A DNA stretch of 64,000 nucleotides from Streptomyces sp. TRM68367 (GCF_014495685.1 NZ_JACTVI010000017.1:54082-118081), one strand, 5' to 3'. Numbered from the stretch's first letter, positions 52,359-61,807 are shown. Made by a program: numbers and translations. The notes: generated by a model not told the origin, from the letters alone.

Positions 52359-52847
52359 ATGCCGACCCCGTACATACGACCCGCGCGGCGCGAGGACGAG
52401 GAGTCCCTGGCGCGCCTCGACCGCGACACCTGGTCGCCGCTGCACGCCGTCCAGGCCCGACCCGAACCGCCGTACGGGCCGTTCTTCACCGAGCAGTCGG
52501 GGCCACAGGACCATCTCGTCGCCGAACTCGACGGCGCCGTCGTCGGCTACCTCCGGCTGGGGCTCGCGACCGAGCTCGCGTGCAACGCGCACGTGCGGAT
52601 GATCCGGGGGCTCGCCGTCGCGGAGGAGGCGCGCGGCGCTGGTGTCGGGCGCGCACTGCTGCGGGCCGCGCAGGACGAGGCGCGCAGGCAGGGGGCGCGG
52701 CGCCTCACCCTGCGCGTCCTCGGGCACAACACCCTGGCCCGCAAGCTGTACGAGTCCGAGGGCTTCGTGGTGGAGGGCGTCCTGCCCGAGGAGTTCCACC
52801 TCGACGGCGTCTACGTCGACGACGTCCTCATGGGCCGCGCCCTGTAG
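52359..52847 (+). CDS. GNAT-family N-acetyltransferase
   Basis: A 162-residue acetyltransferase. IRGLAVAEEARGAGVGRALL is the acetyl-CoA site and LRVLGHNTLARKLYESEGFV the motif B region, followed by GVLPEEFHLDGVYVDDVLMG, typical of RimI/PhnO-like and ribosomal-protein acetylases. TAGGGT lies 7 bases before the ATG with no ribosome site, so translation is probably leaderless. Substrate unknown. Confidence 0.92.
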   Translation: MPTPYIRPARREDEESLARLDRDTWSPLHAVQARPEPPYGPFFTEQSGPQDHLVAELDGAVVGYLRLGLATELACNAHVRMIRGLAVAEEARGAGVGRALLRAAQDEARRQGARRLTLRVLGHNTLARKLYESEGFVVEGVLPEEFHLDGVYVDDVLMGRAL

Positions 52848-52865
52848 ACCTCCGCGCCCTGCACC

Positions 52866-54050
52866 TCAGGACGTGACCAGACTCCCCGTGTCCACCGGCG
52901 CCGTCGCGTCCGCCGCCCGCTCGGCGTCGCCGGAGACCTCGTCCGCCGTCAGGACGTACCCGGTCTCGGCGTCCGAGGTGGAGCGGGCGAAGACCACGCC
53001 GAACACCCGGCCTTCGGTGGTCAGCAGCGGGCCGCCGGAGTTGCCGGGGCGGACCGTGGAGCGGATCGAGTAGATCTCACGGGTGACCGACGCGTCGTTG
53101 TAGATGTTCTGGCCCGTCGCCCGCACCCGGTTCGCGACCGTCGCCGCCTGCAGGTTCAGGGCGCCGTCCTCCGGATAACCGGCCACGACCGCGGCGTCGC
53201 CCCGCTCGGCACTGTCGTCGAAGCGCAGCACGGGGGCGTTCAGGTCCGGCACGTACAGCACGGCCACGTCGCGCTGCGGGTCGAAGAGCACCACCCGTGC
53301 CTCGTACGACCGCCCCACCCCGCCAACCCGCACGGTCGGCTCGTCGATGCCCGCCACCACGTGGGCGTTGGTCATCACGTGCTGCGGGCTGTACACGAAC
53401 CCGCTGCCCTCGCGGCCCTGCGTGCCCGCGATGCCCTCGACCTTGACCGTGCTCATCTTCGCCGCGTTCGTGGCCGCCGCCGTGACGCTGTCGCCGGAGG
53501 GGCGGGCGACCTCGGCGGTCGACTCGTTCTCGAACGGGTTGAAGACCTGCGGGAAACCCGCCTCCGTCAGCGCGGACGTGGCACGTGAGAACCACGCCGG
53601 TGTGGTGTCCGGCATCGCCCCCTGCACGGCGCCGAGCAGCCGCGAGTCCCGGATCGCCGTCGTCAGCATCGGCGACGAGGTGGCCGCCAGCACGCTCGCC
53701 GCCACCCACGCCACGATCAGCACCGCCGCCGAGTTGGCCACCGCTCCGCCGATCCCGTCGGCCACCCTGAGCAGCCCGCGGTCCAGCTCCCGCCGCAGCC
53801 GCAGCGCCAGCCGGCCCATCAGCTCGTGGCCCACCACGGCCGGGAGCAGCACCGTGAACACCGCGGTCAGCGTCGCTCTTGTCGTCCCCGGCGTGACCAG
53901 ATCCATCACCCAGGGGAGGATCCACACGCCCACCACCGCACCGCCCACGAAGCCGGCCAGCGAGACGCAGCCGGCCACCAGCCCACGCCGGTAGCCGGAC
54001 GCCGCATAGGCCAGGATGACCAGCAACAGCAGGATGTCGAGCAGGTCCAC
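52866..54050 (-). CDS. MarP-like membrane serine protease (CvpA plus trypsin domain)
   Basis: A 394-residue protease. Four transmembrane segments of a CvpA-type domain fill residues 1-125 (LLDILLLLVILAYAASGYRR at the start), then a periplasm-side chymotrypsin-like domain: His in VMTNAHVVAG, Asp in DPQRDVAVLYV and Ser in VRPGNSGGPLL. The order matches MarP (Rv3671c), which in mycobacteria protects against acid stress. The start is GTG. It is convergent with the GNAT gene, 18 bases apart. Confidence 0.93.
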   Translation of the reverse strand: MDLLDILLLLVILAYAASGYRRGLVAGCVSLAGFVGGAVVGVWILPWVMDLVTPGTTRATLTAVFTVLLPAVVGHELMGRLALRLRRELDRGLLRVADGIGGAVANSAAVLIVAWVAASVLAATSSPMLTTAIRDSRLLGAVQGAMPDTTPAWFSRATSALTEAGFPQVFNPFENESTAEVARPSGDSVTAAATNAAKMSTVKVEGIAGTQGREGSGFVYSPQHVMTNAHVVAGIDEPTVRVGGVGRSYEARVVLFDPQRDVAVLYVPDLNAPVLRFDDSAERGDAAVVAGYPEDGALNLQAATVANRVRATGQNIYNDASVTREIYSIRSTVRPGNSGGPLLTTEGRVFGVVFARSTSDAETGYVLTADEVSGDAERAADATAPVDTGSLVTS

Positions 54051-54239
54051 GGAGCCGCCTTTCTCTCAGACCCCTTAGTACGTGGGGGACGGGCCCGATG
54101 ATCAACCACGCGCGCGCGTGCCCGCCGGAACCAGCCACGCGCGCGTGCACTCGGAAAAACGTCGCGGACCTGGACGATGGTTCCACCGGGTGGCACAGCA
54201 CACATCGCGGGCGGACGGTTTCCGGCCGACAGTGGAAGC

Positions 54240-55061
54240 ATGCGTGTCCTGAGAAGCACGCGTGCCGGCCGAAGACCGCGCGGAGCGCGGAACCGGCGCA
54301 CGGCACGGATAGCGGGCGCGGCCCCGGCGCTGCTCGGCTGTCTGCCGGGCCTGGCGGTCGGTGCCGCGCTGCTGCTGTGCGCGTACGGCGCCGAACGCGC
54401 CGCCACCACCCCCGACCGGTCCGCCACGGCCCGCACCGACGACCGGCACCGCGCCGCCCGGCCGCACATCGTGCCCCGGTCGGCCTGGCTGCGCGACGCC
54501 GCCCGCCCGCAGCCCCCGCCGCGCTACGACGACCAGGTGGTCGCCGTGTTCATCCACCACACCGACACACCCAACGGCTACGACTGCGCTCAGGCGCCCC
54601 GCATCATCCGCGACCTGTACACGGGCCAGACCGGCTCCAGGCAGTGGGACGACATCGGCTACAACTTCCTCGTCGACCGCTGCGGCACCGTCTACGAGGG
54701 CCGTGCCGGCGGCGTCGGCCGCCCCGTCACCGGCGCCCACACCCAGGGCTTCAACCACCGCACCACCGGCATCGCCGCCCTCGGCACGTTCACCGCGGGC
54801 GTACCGGTGCCGCGGGCGATGACCGACGCGATCGCGGCGCTGGCCGCCTGGAAGCTCGGCCCGAGCGACACCGACCCGCGCGCGCGGGTCCGCCTGGTCT
54901 CCAGCAACGGTCTCAGCCGGTACGCCGCCGGCACCACCGCCGCACTGCCCGCCGTCGCAGGCCACGACGACGGCTACATGACCAGCTGCCCCGGTGCCGC
55001 CCTCAGCGCCCGCCTGCCGGAGATCAGGGAACACGCGGCCCGCCTCCAGGGCCGCCCGTGA
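54240..55061 (+). CDS. Peptidoglycan-recognition-type N-acetylmuramoyl-L-alanine amidase
   Basis: A 273-residue exported amidase that cleaves the bond between muramic acid and the stem peptide. An N-terminal Arg-rich stretch and hydrophobic helix (about residues 24-48) serve as signal or anchor. The PGRP/amidase_2 fold has VVAVFIHHTDTPNGYDC with the first zinc His pair, DDIGYNFLVDRCGTVYEGRA, and the closing zinc site GHDDGYMTSCPG. The start is uncertain: an ATG at 54177 adds 21 residues. Confidence 0.9.
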   Translation: MRVLRSTRAGRRPRGARNRRTARIAGAAPALLGCLPGLAVGAALLLCAYGAERAATTPDRSATARTDDRHRAARPHIVPRSAWLRDAARPQPPPRYDDQVVAVFIHHTDTPNGYDCAQAPRIIRDLYTGQTGSRQWDDIGYNFLVDRCGTVYEGRAGGVGRPVTGAHTQGFNHRTTGIAALGTFTAGVPVPRAMTDAIAALAAWKLGPSDTDPRARVRLVSSNGLSRYAAGTTAALPAVAGHDDGYMTSCPGAALSARLPEIREHAARLQGRP

Positions 55062-55150
55062 GACTCACAGGTACGGCACAGCCCGCTCGCAGGGTCCTCA
55101 GATCCCCGCTCCCTGCCGTCCTGTCCATCAGTCGACCGGAGGTGGGGAAC

Positions 55151-55378
55151 ATGGGCAACAGCAGGCGTGGCGAGACGGCCGGGAGGACCCGGAGGGGCAT
55201 GCGCGGTCCCTGGGCGGCGCTCTGCGCGGCGGTGACCGTCGTCCTGGGCCCGGCCGCGGTCACCGCGTCCGCCCTCGACCAGGCCGACGCGGCACCGCTG
55301 CACCAGGCGGTCATCCGGGCCGACCAGACGCACGCGTACATCCCGTCGGACACGAGCAGGCGCCGGGGCGTCGCGTGA
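55151..55378 (+). CDS. Small exported peptide
   Basis: A 75-residue frame with a twin-basic N-terminus (MGNSRRGETAGRTRRGMRGP), a hydrophobic signal segment (WAALCAAVTVVLGPAAVTAS) and a short mature part of about 35 residues. GGTGGGG precedes the ATG. No family is recognised and the end looks abrupt, 3 bases before the stop of the convergent gene, so it may be a truncated secreted protein. Confidence 0.5.
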   Translation: MGNSRRGETAGRTRRGMRGPWAALCAAVTVVLGPAAVTASALDQADAAPLHQAVIRADQTHAYIPSDTSRRRGVA

Positions 55379-55381
55379 GCG

Positions 55382-55900
55382 TCAGCCCCTGAAGCGCTCC
55401 CACAGCCGGGGATACCGCTCGGCGAGGGCCCGCTCGTTCTCGAAGTTCAGCGGCGTGCCCTCCGGCTCCGGGGGCGCGGGCGGGATCTCCAGATCGGGGG
55501 CGACGACCCCGGTGAGCTGCTCGTAGGCCTCATCCGCCGCGTAGCCGAGCTCCTCGCCGTCGCCGTCGATCTCCTCGTCGAAGTCGTCCAGCAGGTCGGC
55601 GAGCGTGTCCGGGTCGTGCAGGGCGCCCTCGAAGACCTCGCGGCCCTGGCCGATCAGCCAGCACCGGAAGAAGTCGAAGGCGTCGTCGCTCGCCCCGTCG
55701 AGCAGCAGCCAGGCGGCGCCCCACAGGTCCCAGGTGTACGCCCGGTTGTAGCGGGACTCGAAGTGACGGGCGAAGTCCAGGACCTGCTCCGGGTCGAGCT
55801 GCCCGAGCCGCTCCACGAGCAGCTCCGCCTGCTCCTCGGGGTCGCCCTCGGCGGCCTCGCGGGTCGCGTCCACGAGCTCCCAGAACTCCGTCTCATCCAT
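55382..55900 (-). CDS. DUF4240 domain protein
   Basis: A 172-residue acidic cytoplasmic protein. The DUF4240 start MDETEFWELVDATREAAEGD and the conserved AYTWDLWGAAWLLLDGASDD and FDFFRCWLIGQGREVFEGAL are clear. The family, widespread in actinobacteria, has no assigned function, although it is often seen with toxin-like or WGR-type contexts. A GTG three bases earlier is an alternative start. Confidence 0.85.
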   Translation of the reverse strand: MDETEFWELVDATREAAEGDPEEQAELLVERLGQLDPEQVLDFARHFESRYNRAYTWDLWGAAWLLLDGASDDAFDFFRCWLIGQGREVFEGALHDPDTLADLLDDFDEEIDGDGEELGYAADEAYEQLTGVVAPDLEIPPAPPEPEGTPLNFENERALAERYPRLWERFRG

Positions 55901-55956
55901 CACGGGTCCAGCATCGGCCCTGAACGGGTGGGACGCACGTGGAGTGAGACGGATTG

Positions 55957-57000
55957 TTATGTCCCGTACAGCGGTCCTCGTAGGGCGCCGGGGCCGACGC
56001 CGTGTCCTGTACGGCGCTGTGTGCCGTACAGCCCGGCGAGGCGGCGGGCGTCGTCCGTGAAGCGGGCGCGCAGGCTCGCCGGGGCCAGCACCTCGACCTC
56101 GGGTCCGAGGATCGACAGCTGCGTGTGGGCGACATCATCGGACTCCACCGGCAGCGTCAGCGTCAGCCAGCCGTCGTCGCCCGGCTCGTCCGCGTCCGAC
56201 AGGGCCTCCCGCGCCGACTGCGGATCGACGGCGTACGGCAGCCGCCGTACCCCGTCGGCGGACAGCCGCACCACGACCTCGGCCCGCAGGATGGACCGTG
56301 CGAACTGCTCCGCCCGCTCGTCCCAGAAGGCCGGCAGATCGAACTCCTCGTCGCGCTCGAAGCGCCCGTCCCCGGCGTCGACCGCGGTGAACCGGTCGAT
56401 CCGGTACACCCGGAAGGACTCGCGCCCCACGACTCGCGCGCACAGGTACCAGACCCCCGCCTTCAGCACGAGCCCGTACGGCTCCAGGTCCCGGTCGACC
56501 TCGCTGTCCTCGCGCCGGTAGCGCACGGTGACCCGGCGGTCGTCCCACACGGCGTCGGCCACCGCGGGCAGCAGTCCGGGGGTCTTCGGGTCCTTGAACC
56601 AGTTCGGCGCGTCAAGGTGGAAGCGCTGCGCCGCGGTGCGGGAGGCGTCGCGGAGGGAGGGCAGCAGCGCCGCGGACACCTTCAGCCGGGCCGCCGACGC
56701 GGCGTCCTCCAGCCCCATTTCCCTGAGCGCCCCCGGTACGCCGCTCAGGAACAGTGCCTCGGCCTCACCGCGGTGGAGCCCCGTGAGCCGGGTGCGGTAG
56801 CCCCCGATCAGCCGATACCCGCCGGCCCGCCCCCGGTCCGCGTACACCGGCACCCCCGCCTCCGACAGCGCCTGTGCGTCCCGCGTCACCGTCCGCTCGG
56901 ACACCTCGAGCTCCCGCGCCAGTTCGGCGGCCGTCATGGACGGCCGGGACTGGAGGAGCAGCACCATCTTGATCAGCCGTGCGGCACGCACGACCGCCAT
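55957..57000 (-). CDS. WYL-domain transcriptional regulator (YafY type)
   Basis: A 347-residue regulator. The N-terminal winged helix is MTAAELARELEVSERTVTRD (near residues 22-41), and the WYL ligand domain contains PYGLVLKAGVWYLCARVVGR and YRIDRFTAVD, positioned as in DNA-damage or metabolite-responsive WYL proteins, which bind nucleic acids or nucleotides. A C-terminal WCX-like part follows. It is divergent from the NSS transporter genes and could regulate them. Confidence 0.92.
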   Translation of the reverse strand: MAVVRAARLIKMVLLLQSRPSMTAAELARELEVSERTVTRDAQALSEAGVPVYADRGRAGGYRLIGGYRTRLTGLHRGEAEALFLSGVPGALREMGLEDAASAARLKVSAALLPSLRDASRTAAQRFHLDAPNWFKDPKTPGLLPAVADAVWDDRRVTVRYRREDSEVDRDLEPYGLVLKAGVWYLCARVVGRESFRVYRIDRFTAVDAGDGRFERDEEFDLPAFWDERAEQFARSILRAEVVVRLSADGVRRLPYAVDPQSAREALSDADEPGDDGWLTLTLPVESDDVAHTQLSILGPEVEVLAPASLRARFTDDARRLAGLYGTQRRTGHGVGPGALRGPLYGT

Positions 57001-57133
57001 TCTGCCGCGTCGGTCACCTGCCTGGCTGCCTGCACCCTGTGGCGATCCCGGAACCGCTGTTAACGTCAGGAAACGGTCAACTCACCGGAGGTTCAGCGGT
57101 TCACTCGAGACGTCCCTGAACGAGGGCTTATAC

Positions 57134-58720
57134 ATGGCGAATCAGACCAGCGGGCAGAAACTGCCCCGCGAACAGTGGGCCACCCGCACCGGATTCCTCT
57201 TGGCGGCGATCGGCTCCGCCATCGGTCTCGGCAACATCTGGCGCTTTCCCGCTGTCGCCTACGAGAACGGCGGCGGCGCCTTCCTCCTGCCCTATCTCAT
57301 CGCGCTGCTCACGGCCGGTATCCCCCTGCTCATCATGGAATACACGATCGGGCGCAGATACCGGACCTCGCCCCCCGCCGCGCTGCGGCAGATGGCCCGC
57401 CCGGCGGAAGCGATCGGCTGGTGGCAGGTGGCGATCTCCTTCGTGATCGCCACCTATTACGCGGTCATCATCGCCTGGGCGATCCGCTACGTCGGGTTCT
57501 CCGCCGACCAGGCGTGGGGAGACGACCCGGAGGGCTTCCTCTTCGGCACCTTCCTCCGCGCCTCCGAAGAGCCCGGTTTCGTCTCCGGGTACGTCTCCGG
57601 AGTGCTGTGGCCGCTCATCGCCGTCTGGGTGGTGGTGCTGGTCATCCTGGCGTTCGGTATCCGGCGCGGCATCGAGAAGGCCAACAAGGTCTTCATCCCG
57701 CTGCTCGTGATCTTCTTCGTCGCCCTGGTGATCCGGGCCGTCACCCTGAACGGGGCAGCGGAAGGACTGGACGCCTTCTTCACGCCCGACTGGTCCGAAC
57801 TCGGCAACGGCAGCGTCTGGGTGGCCGCCTACGGCCAGATCTTCTTCTCGCTGTCGATCGGCTTCGGCATCATGGTCACCTACGCGTCCTATCTGCGGCG
57901 CCGTGCCGACCTCACCGGCTCCGCCCTGGTCGCCGGTCTCTCCAACAGCTCCTTCGAGATCCTGGCCGGCATCGGCGTGTTCGCCACGCTGGGCTTCATG
58001 GCGCAGTCCGCGGGTGTGCCGGTCGGGGACGTGGCGAGCGCGGGGCTCGGGCTGGCCTTCGTGGCCTTCCCGACGATCATCTCCGAGATGTGGCTGGGCG
58101 GCGTGTTCGGAGTGATCTTCTTCGTTTCGCTGGTGATCGCCGGGCTGTCCTCGCTGATCTCCATCGTGCAGGTGGTCGTCGCCGCCGTGCAGGACCGCAC
58201 CGGCCTGCACCGCATCCCCGCCGTCTTCGGCGTCGGCGGGGCCGTTGCCCTCGTCTCCATCCTGCTGTTCCCGACCAACGAGGGCGTCTTCCTCCTCGAC
58301 GCCTCCGACCACTTCGTCAACCAGTACGGCATCGCGCTGGCCGCGCTGGTGGCCGTGATCGTGGTGGCCTGGCTGCTGCGGAAACTGCCCGAGCTCCAAC
58401 GGGACGCCGACGCCACCTCCGCCGTGCGCCTCCGCCTGTGGTGGCGCATTTGCCTCGGTCTCATCACCCCCGTCGTGCTGGGCTGGATGATGGTCGACAG
58501 CCTGCGGGACGAGCTCGACGAGAACTACGAGGGCTACTCCACCGAGTTCCTGCTGGGAGCGGGCTGGAGCGTGGCGATCGGCGCGCTGGTGGTCGGCGTG
58601 CTGTTGTCCCTGATCCCGTGGAAGGCGGCGCAGGGCGGGCTGATCGACCTGGACATGGCGACGGCCGAGGAGCACGAGGCGCATCGCGGGCGCGGCGAGC
58701 ACGGAGAGGAGGACCGCTGA
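57134..58720 (+). CDS. Sodium-dependent amino acid transporter, NSS family, large subunit
   Basis: A 528-residue sodium symporter with 12 transmembrane segments. FLLAAIGSAIGLGNIWRFPA is the canonical unwound first helix that binds sodium and substrate, and FFSLSIGFGIMVTYASYL is helix 6. The arrangement resembles Corynebacterium MetP, which takes up methionine and alanine with its small partner MetS. GAGGG lies 7 bases before the ATG. The small subunit gene overlaps its stop as TGATG. Confidence 0.93.
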   Translation: MANQTSGQKLPREQWATRTGFLLAAIGSAIGLGNIWRFPAVAYENGGGAFLLPYLIALLTAGIPLLIMEYTIGRRYRTSPPAALRQMARPAEAIGWWQVAISFVIATYYAVIIAWAIRYVGFSADQAWGDDPEGFLFGTFLRASEEPGFVSGYVSGVLWPLIAVWVVVLVILAFGIRRGIEKANKVFIPLLVIFFVALVIRAVTLNGAAEGLDAFFTPDWSELGNGSVWVAAYGQIFFSLSIGFGIMVTYASYLRRRADLTGSALVAGLSNSSFEILAGIGVFATLGFMAQSAGVPVGDVASAGLGLAFVAFPTIISEMWLGGVFGVIFFVSLVIAGLSSLISIVQVVVAAVQDRTGLHRIPAVFGVGGAVALVSILLFPTNEGVFLLDASDHFVNQYGIALAALVAVIVVAWLLRKLPELQRDADATSAVRLRLWWRICLGLITPVVLGWMMVDSLRDELDENYEGYSTEFLLGAGWSVAIGALVVGVLLSLIPWKAAQGGLIDLDMATAEEHEAHRGRGEHGEEDR

Positions 58721-58860
58721 TGTCCGGTGGCGCCATCGCTATGATGATCATCGCAATTCTCATCGTCTGGGGCGGTCTGGCCCTGTCCATCATCCAACTC
58801 CGCCGCCACCCCGACCCGGGGCCCGAGCCGGAGGAGGCGGGGGTTCCTCCGGCGGAGTAG
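58720..58860 (+). CDS. metS: NSS transporter small subunit, MetS-like
   Basis: A 46-residue membrane peptide beginning MSGGAIAMMIIAILIVWGGL, a single transmembrane helix followed by LRRHPDPGPEPEEAG and a short tail. Its opening matches the methionine/alanine importer small subunit family. It overlaps the large subunit by one base (TGATG), so translation is coupled, and AGGAGG precedes it. Confidence 0.85.
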   Translation: MSGGAIAMMIIAILIVWGGLALSIIQLRRHPDPGPEPEEAGVPPAE

Positions 58861-58905
58861 CGCCGGGCGGTGCGGCTGCGGCAGCGAAGCGGATGCCGGC
58901 AGCGA

Positions 58906-58938
58906 AGGGTGCCGACGGCCTTGGGCTGTCGGCACCCT
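58906..58938. terminator. Terminator between the NSS operon and aceE
   Basis: AGGGTGCCGAC pairs exactly with GTCGGCACCCT across an 11-base loop, followed by CTTCT; convergent genes lie on both sides, so it may act in both directions. Confidence 0.8.
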
Positions 58939-58959
58939 CTTCTCGTCGGTCACTCCCCT

Positions 58960-61671
58960 TTACAGGCCGTACCGCTCCCTGGCCTCCTTCACGGCCGTCG
59001 CCTTGACCTCGCCGCGCCGGGCCAACTGGGCCAGGGCCGCCACCGTGATGGACTCGGCGTCGACACCGAAGTGGCGGCGGGCCGCCTCGCGGGTGTCGGA
59101 GAGGCCGAAACCGTCGGCGCCCAGCGAGGTGTAGTCCTGCTCGACCCACTGCGCGATCTGGTCCGGAAGCTGCCGCATGTAGTCGGAGACCGCCAGCACC
59201 GGGCCGTCGGCGCCCTGGAGCGCCTGCCGGACGTACGGCACCCGCTCCTCGCCCCGCAGCAGCGCCTCGTCCGCCTCCATCGCTTCCCGCCGCAGCTCGC
59301 TCCAGGACGTCGCCGACCACACGTCGGCCGCGACACCCCACTCCTCGGCGAGCAGCCGCTGCGCCTTCAGCGCCCAGTGGATCGCCGTACCGGAGCCGAG
59401 CAGCTGGATCCGCGGGGCGTTGGCCGCGGGAGACAGCCCCGCCGACTCCGCCGTGTTGAAGCGGTACAGGCCCTTGACGATGCCCTCGTCGACGCCGGGT
59501 CCGGACGGCTTCGCCGGCTGCGGCAGCGGCTCGTTGTAGACGGTGAGGTAGTAGAAGACGTTCTGGTCCTCGCCGGGTGCGGCCTCGCCGTACATGCGGC
59601 GCAGACCGTCCTTGACGATGACCGCGACCTCGTACGCGAACGCCGGGTCGTACGACAGCGCGGCCGGGTTGGTCGCGGCGATGACGGGGGAGTGGCCGTC
59701 GGCGTGCTGGAGGCCCTCGCCGGTCAGCGTGGTCCGGCCCGCCGTGGCGCCGATGAGGAAGCCGCGGCCGAGCTGGTCGCCGAGCTGCCACATCTGGTCG
59801 GCCGTACGCTGCCAGCCGAACATCGAGTAGAAGATGTAGAACGGGATCATCGGCTCGCCGTGCGTCGCGTACGACGTCGACGCTGCGATGAAGTCGGCCA
59901 TCGAACCGGCCTCGGTGATCCCCTCGTTGAGGATCTGGCCGTTCCTGGCCTCCTTGTAGTACATCAGCTGGTCGCGGTCGACCGGCTCGTACGTCTGGCC
60001 CTTGGGCGAGTAGATGCCGAGGGAGGGGAACAGCGACTCCATGCCGAAGGTGCGCGCCTCGTCCGGGACGATCGGCACCCAGCGCTTGCCGCTCTCCTTG
60101 TCGCGGACCAGGTCCTTGACGAGGCGTACGAAGGCCATCGTCGTGGCGACGTTCTGGGAGCCGGAGCCCTTGTCGAACGCCGCGAAGGCCTTCTCGGCGG
60201 GCGCGGGCAGCGGGGCGACCGGATGGACGCGGCGGGCCGGGGCGGGGCCGCCGAGGGCCGCGCGGCGCTCCTGGAGGTAGCGGACCTCGGGTGAGTCGGC
60301 GCCGGGGTGGCCGTAGGGCACGACCCCGTCGACGAAGTCGCTGTCCTTGACGGGCAGGCCGAGCAGGTCGCGCATCGCCTTGAACTCGTCCACCGTCAGC
60401 TTCTTCATCTGGTGGTTGGCGTTCTTCGACGCGAAGCCCGTGCCGAGGGTGTGGCCCTTGACCGTCTGGGCCAGGATGACCGTCGGCGCGCCCTTGTGCT
60501 CCACGGCGGCCTTGTACGCGGCGTAGACCTTGCGGGCCTCGTGACCGCCGCGCGAGAAGTGGAAGCACTCGATGATCTTGTCGTCGCTCAGCAGCTTCGC
60601 CAGCTCGGCGAGCGCGGGGTCCTTCCCGAAGAAGTCCTCGCGGATGTAGGCGGCGTCGCGGGTCTGGTACGTCTGGATCTGCGCGTCCGGTACCTCGCGC
60701 AGGCGGCGTATTAGCGCGCCCGTGGTGTCGAGCCGGAACAACTCGTCCCACGCCGAACCCCACAGCGTCTTGACGACGTTCCAGCCGGCGCCGCGGAACT
60801 GGGCCTCCAGTTCCTGCACGATCTTGAAGTTGGCGCGGACCGGGCCGTCGAGGCGCTGGAGGTTGCAGTTGATGACGAAGGTGAGGTTGTCCAGTTCCTC
60901 GCGGGCGGCGAGCGCGAGGGCCGCCGTCGACTCGGGCTCGTCCATCTCGCCATCGCCGAGGAACGCCCACACGTGCGAGGCGGTGGTGTCCTTGATGCCG
61001 CGGTTGGTGAGGTACCGGTTGAAGCGTGCCTGGTAGATGGCGGAGAGCGGGCCGAGGCCCATCGACACGGTCGGGAACTCCCACAGCCAGGGCAGGCGGC
61101 GGGGGTGCGGGTACGACGGCAGGCCGTCGCCGCCCGCCTCCCGGCGGAAGTTGTCGAGGTGCGACTCGTTCAGACGGCCGTCGAGGAAGGCGCGGGCGTA
61201 GATGCCGGGGGAGGCGTGGCCCTGGATGTACAGCTGGTCACCCGAACCGGCGGCTTCTCCGGAGTCCTTGCCGCGGAAGAAGTGGTTGAAGCCGGTCTCG
61301 TAGAGCCAGGCGGCGGAGGCGAAGGTGGCGATGTGGCCGCCGACGCCGTATTTGCTGCCGCGGGTCACCATCGCGGCCGCGTTCCAGCGGTTCCACGCGG
61401 TGATTCTCTGCTCCATCTCCTCGTCACCGGGGACGGCCGGTTCGGCCGCGGTGGGGATGGAGTTGACGTAGTCGGTCTCGAGGAGCTTCGGCAGCGCGAT
61501 GCCGGTGCCCTCGGCGCGCTCCAGCGTGCGGCGCATCAGGTACGCGGCACGGTGCGGCCCGGCCGCCTTCGCGACCGCGTCCAGCGAGGCCCGCCACTCG
61601 GCGGTCTCCTCCGGATCCCGGTCGGGGAGCTGGTCGAGCTCGCTCTGCTGGATGGCGTTGGGGTCGGTCAT
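58960..61671 (-). CDS. aceE: Pyruvate dehydrogenase E1 component
   Basis: The homodimeric, thiamine diphosphate-dependent E1 that decarboxylates pyruvate and passes the acetyl group to lipoyl E2. The 903-residue protein has the usual E1 length and order: GHIATFASAAWLYETGFNHF near 115, the ThDP motif VWAFLGDGEMDEPES through INCNLQRLDGPV (near 235-275), and the second domain with FGMESLFPSLGIYSPKGQ and GLSDTREAARRHFGVDAESI at the end. GAGGAAGG precedes the ATG at 61671. The upstream promoter overlaps a palindrome probably bound by the divergent GntR protein. Confidence 0.97.
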   Translation of the reverse strand: MTDPNAIQQSELDQLPDRDPEETAEWRASLDAVAKAAGPHRAAYLMRRTLERAEGTGIALPKLLETDYVNSIPTAAEPAVPGDEEMEQRITAWNRWNAAAMVTRGSKYGVGGHIATFASAAWLYETGFNHFFRGKDSGEAAGSGDQLYIQGHASPGIYARAFLDGRLNESHLDNFRREAGGDGLPSYPHPRRLPWLWEFPTVSMGLGPLSAIYQARFNRYLTNRGIKDTTASHVWAFLGDGEMDEPESTAALALAAREELDNLTFVINCNLQRLDGPVRANFKIVQELEAQFRGAGWNVVKTLWGSAWDELFRLDTTGALIRRLREVPDAQIQTYQTRDAAYIREDFFGKDPALAELAKLLSDDKIIECFHFSRGGHEARKVYAAYKAAVEHKGAPTVILAQTVKGHTLGTGFASKNANHQMKKLTVDEFKAMRDLLGLPVKDSDFVDGVVPYGHPGADSPEVRYLQERRAALGGPAPARRVHPVAPLPAPAEKAFAAFDKGSGSQNVATTMAFVRLVKDLVRDKESGKRWVPIVPDEARTFGMESLFPSLGIYSPKGQTYEPVDRDQLMYYKEARNGQILNEGITEAGSMADFIAASTSYATHGEPMIPFYIFYSMFGWQRTADQMWQLGDQLGRGFLIGATAGRTTLTGEGLQHADGHSPVIAATNPAALSYDPAFAYEVAVIVKDGLRRMYGEAAPGEDQNVFYYLTVYNEPLPQPAKPSGPGVDEGIVKGLYRFNTAESAGLSPAANAPRIQLLGSGTAIHWALKAQRLLAEEWGVAADVWSATSWSELRREAMEADEALLRGEERVPYVRQALQGADGPVLAVSDYMRQLPDQIAQWVEQDYTSLGADGFGLSDTREAARRHFGVDAESITVAALAQLARRGEVKATAVKEARERYGL

Positions 61672-61777
61672 GTCGCCGCCTTCCTCAGTCGAAGGGGGTT
61701 CCCTCATCGGTAAGGTTCGGGGGTGCCCTTGGTCTTTGGCAGGACAGGGCGTGGGCTTGGGTGGCAAGCCCGCGGCG

Positions 61778-61807
61778 ACTGTAACTCCCTGATCGATGAT
61801 CGATCAA
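61778..61807 (-). promoter_or_regulatory. aceE promoter with overlapping GntR operator
   Basis: On the minus strand TTGATC (61807-61802) and TACAGT (61783-61778) are 18 bases apart. The 17-bp palindrome TGATCGATGATCGATCA at 61790-61806 lies over the -35 and spacer. A bound regulator would block the polymerase, so repression is expected. Confidence 0.75.

Noticed and set aside
58790..61084. Long minus-strand frame overlapping aceE
   Set aside because: It is a shifted frame of aceE, with Arg/Gly/Pro-rich translation and no motifs.
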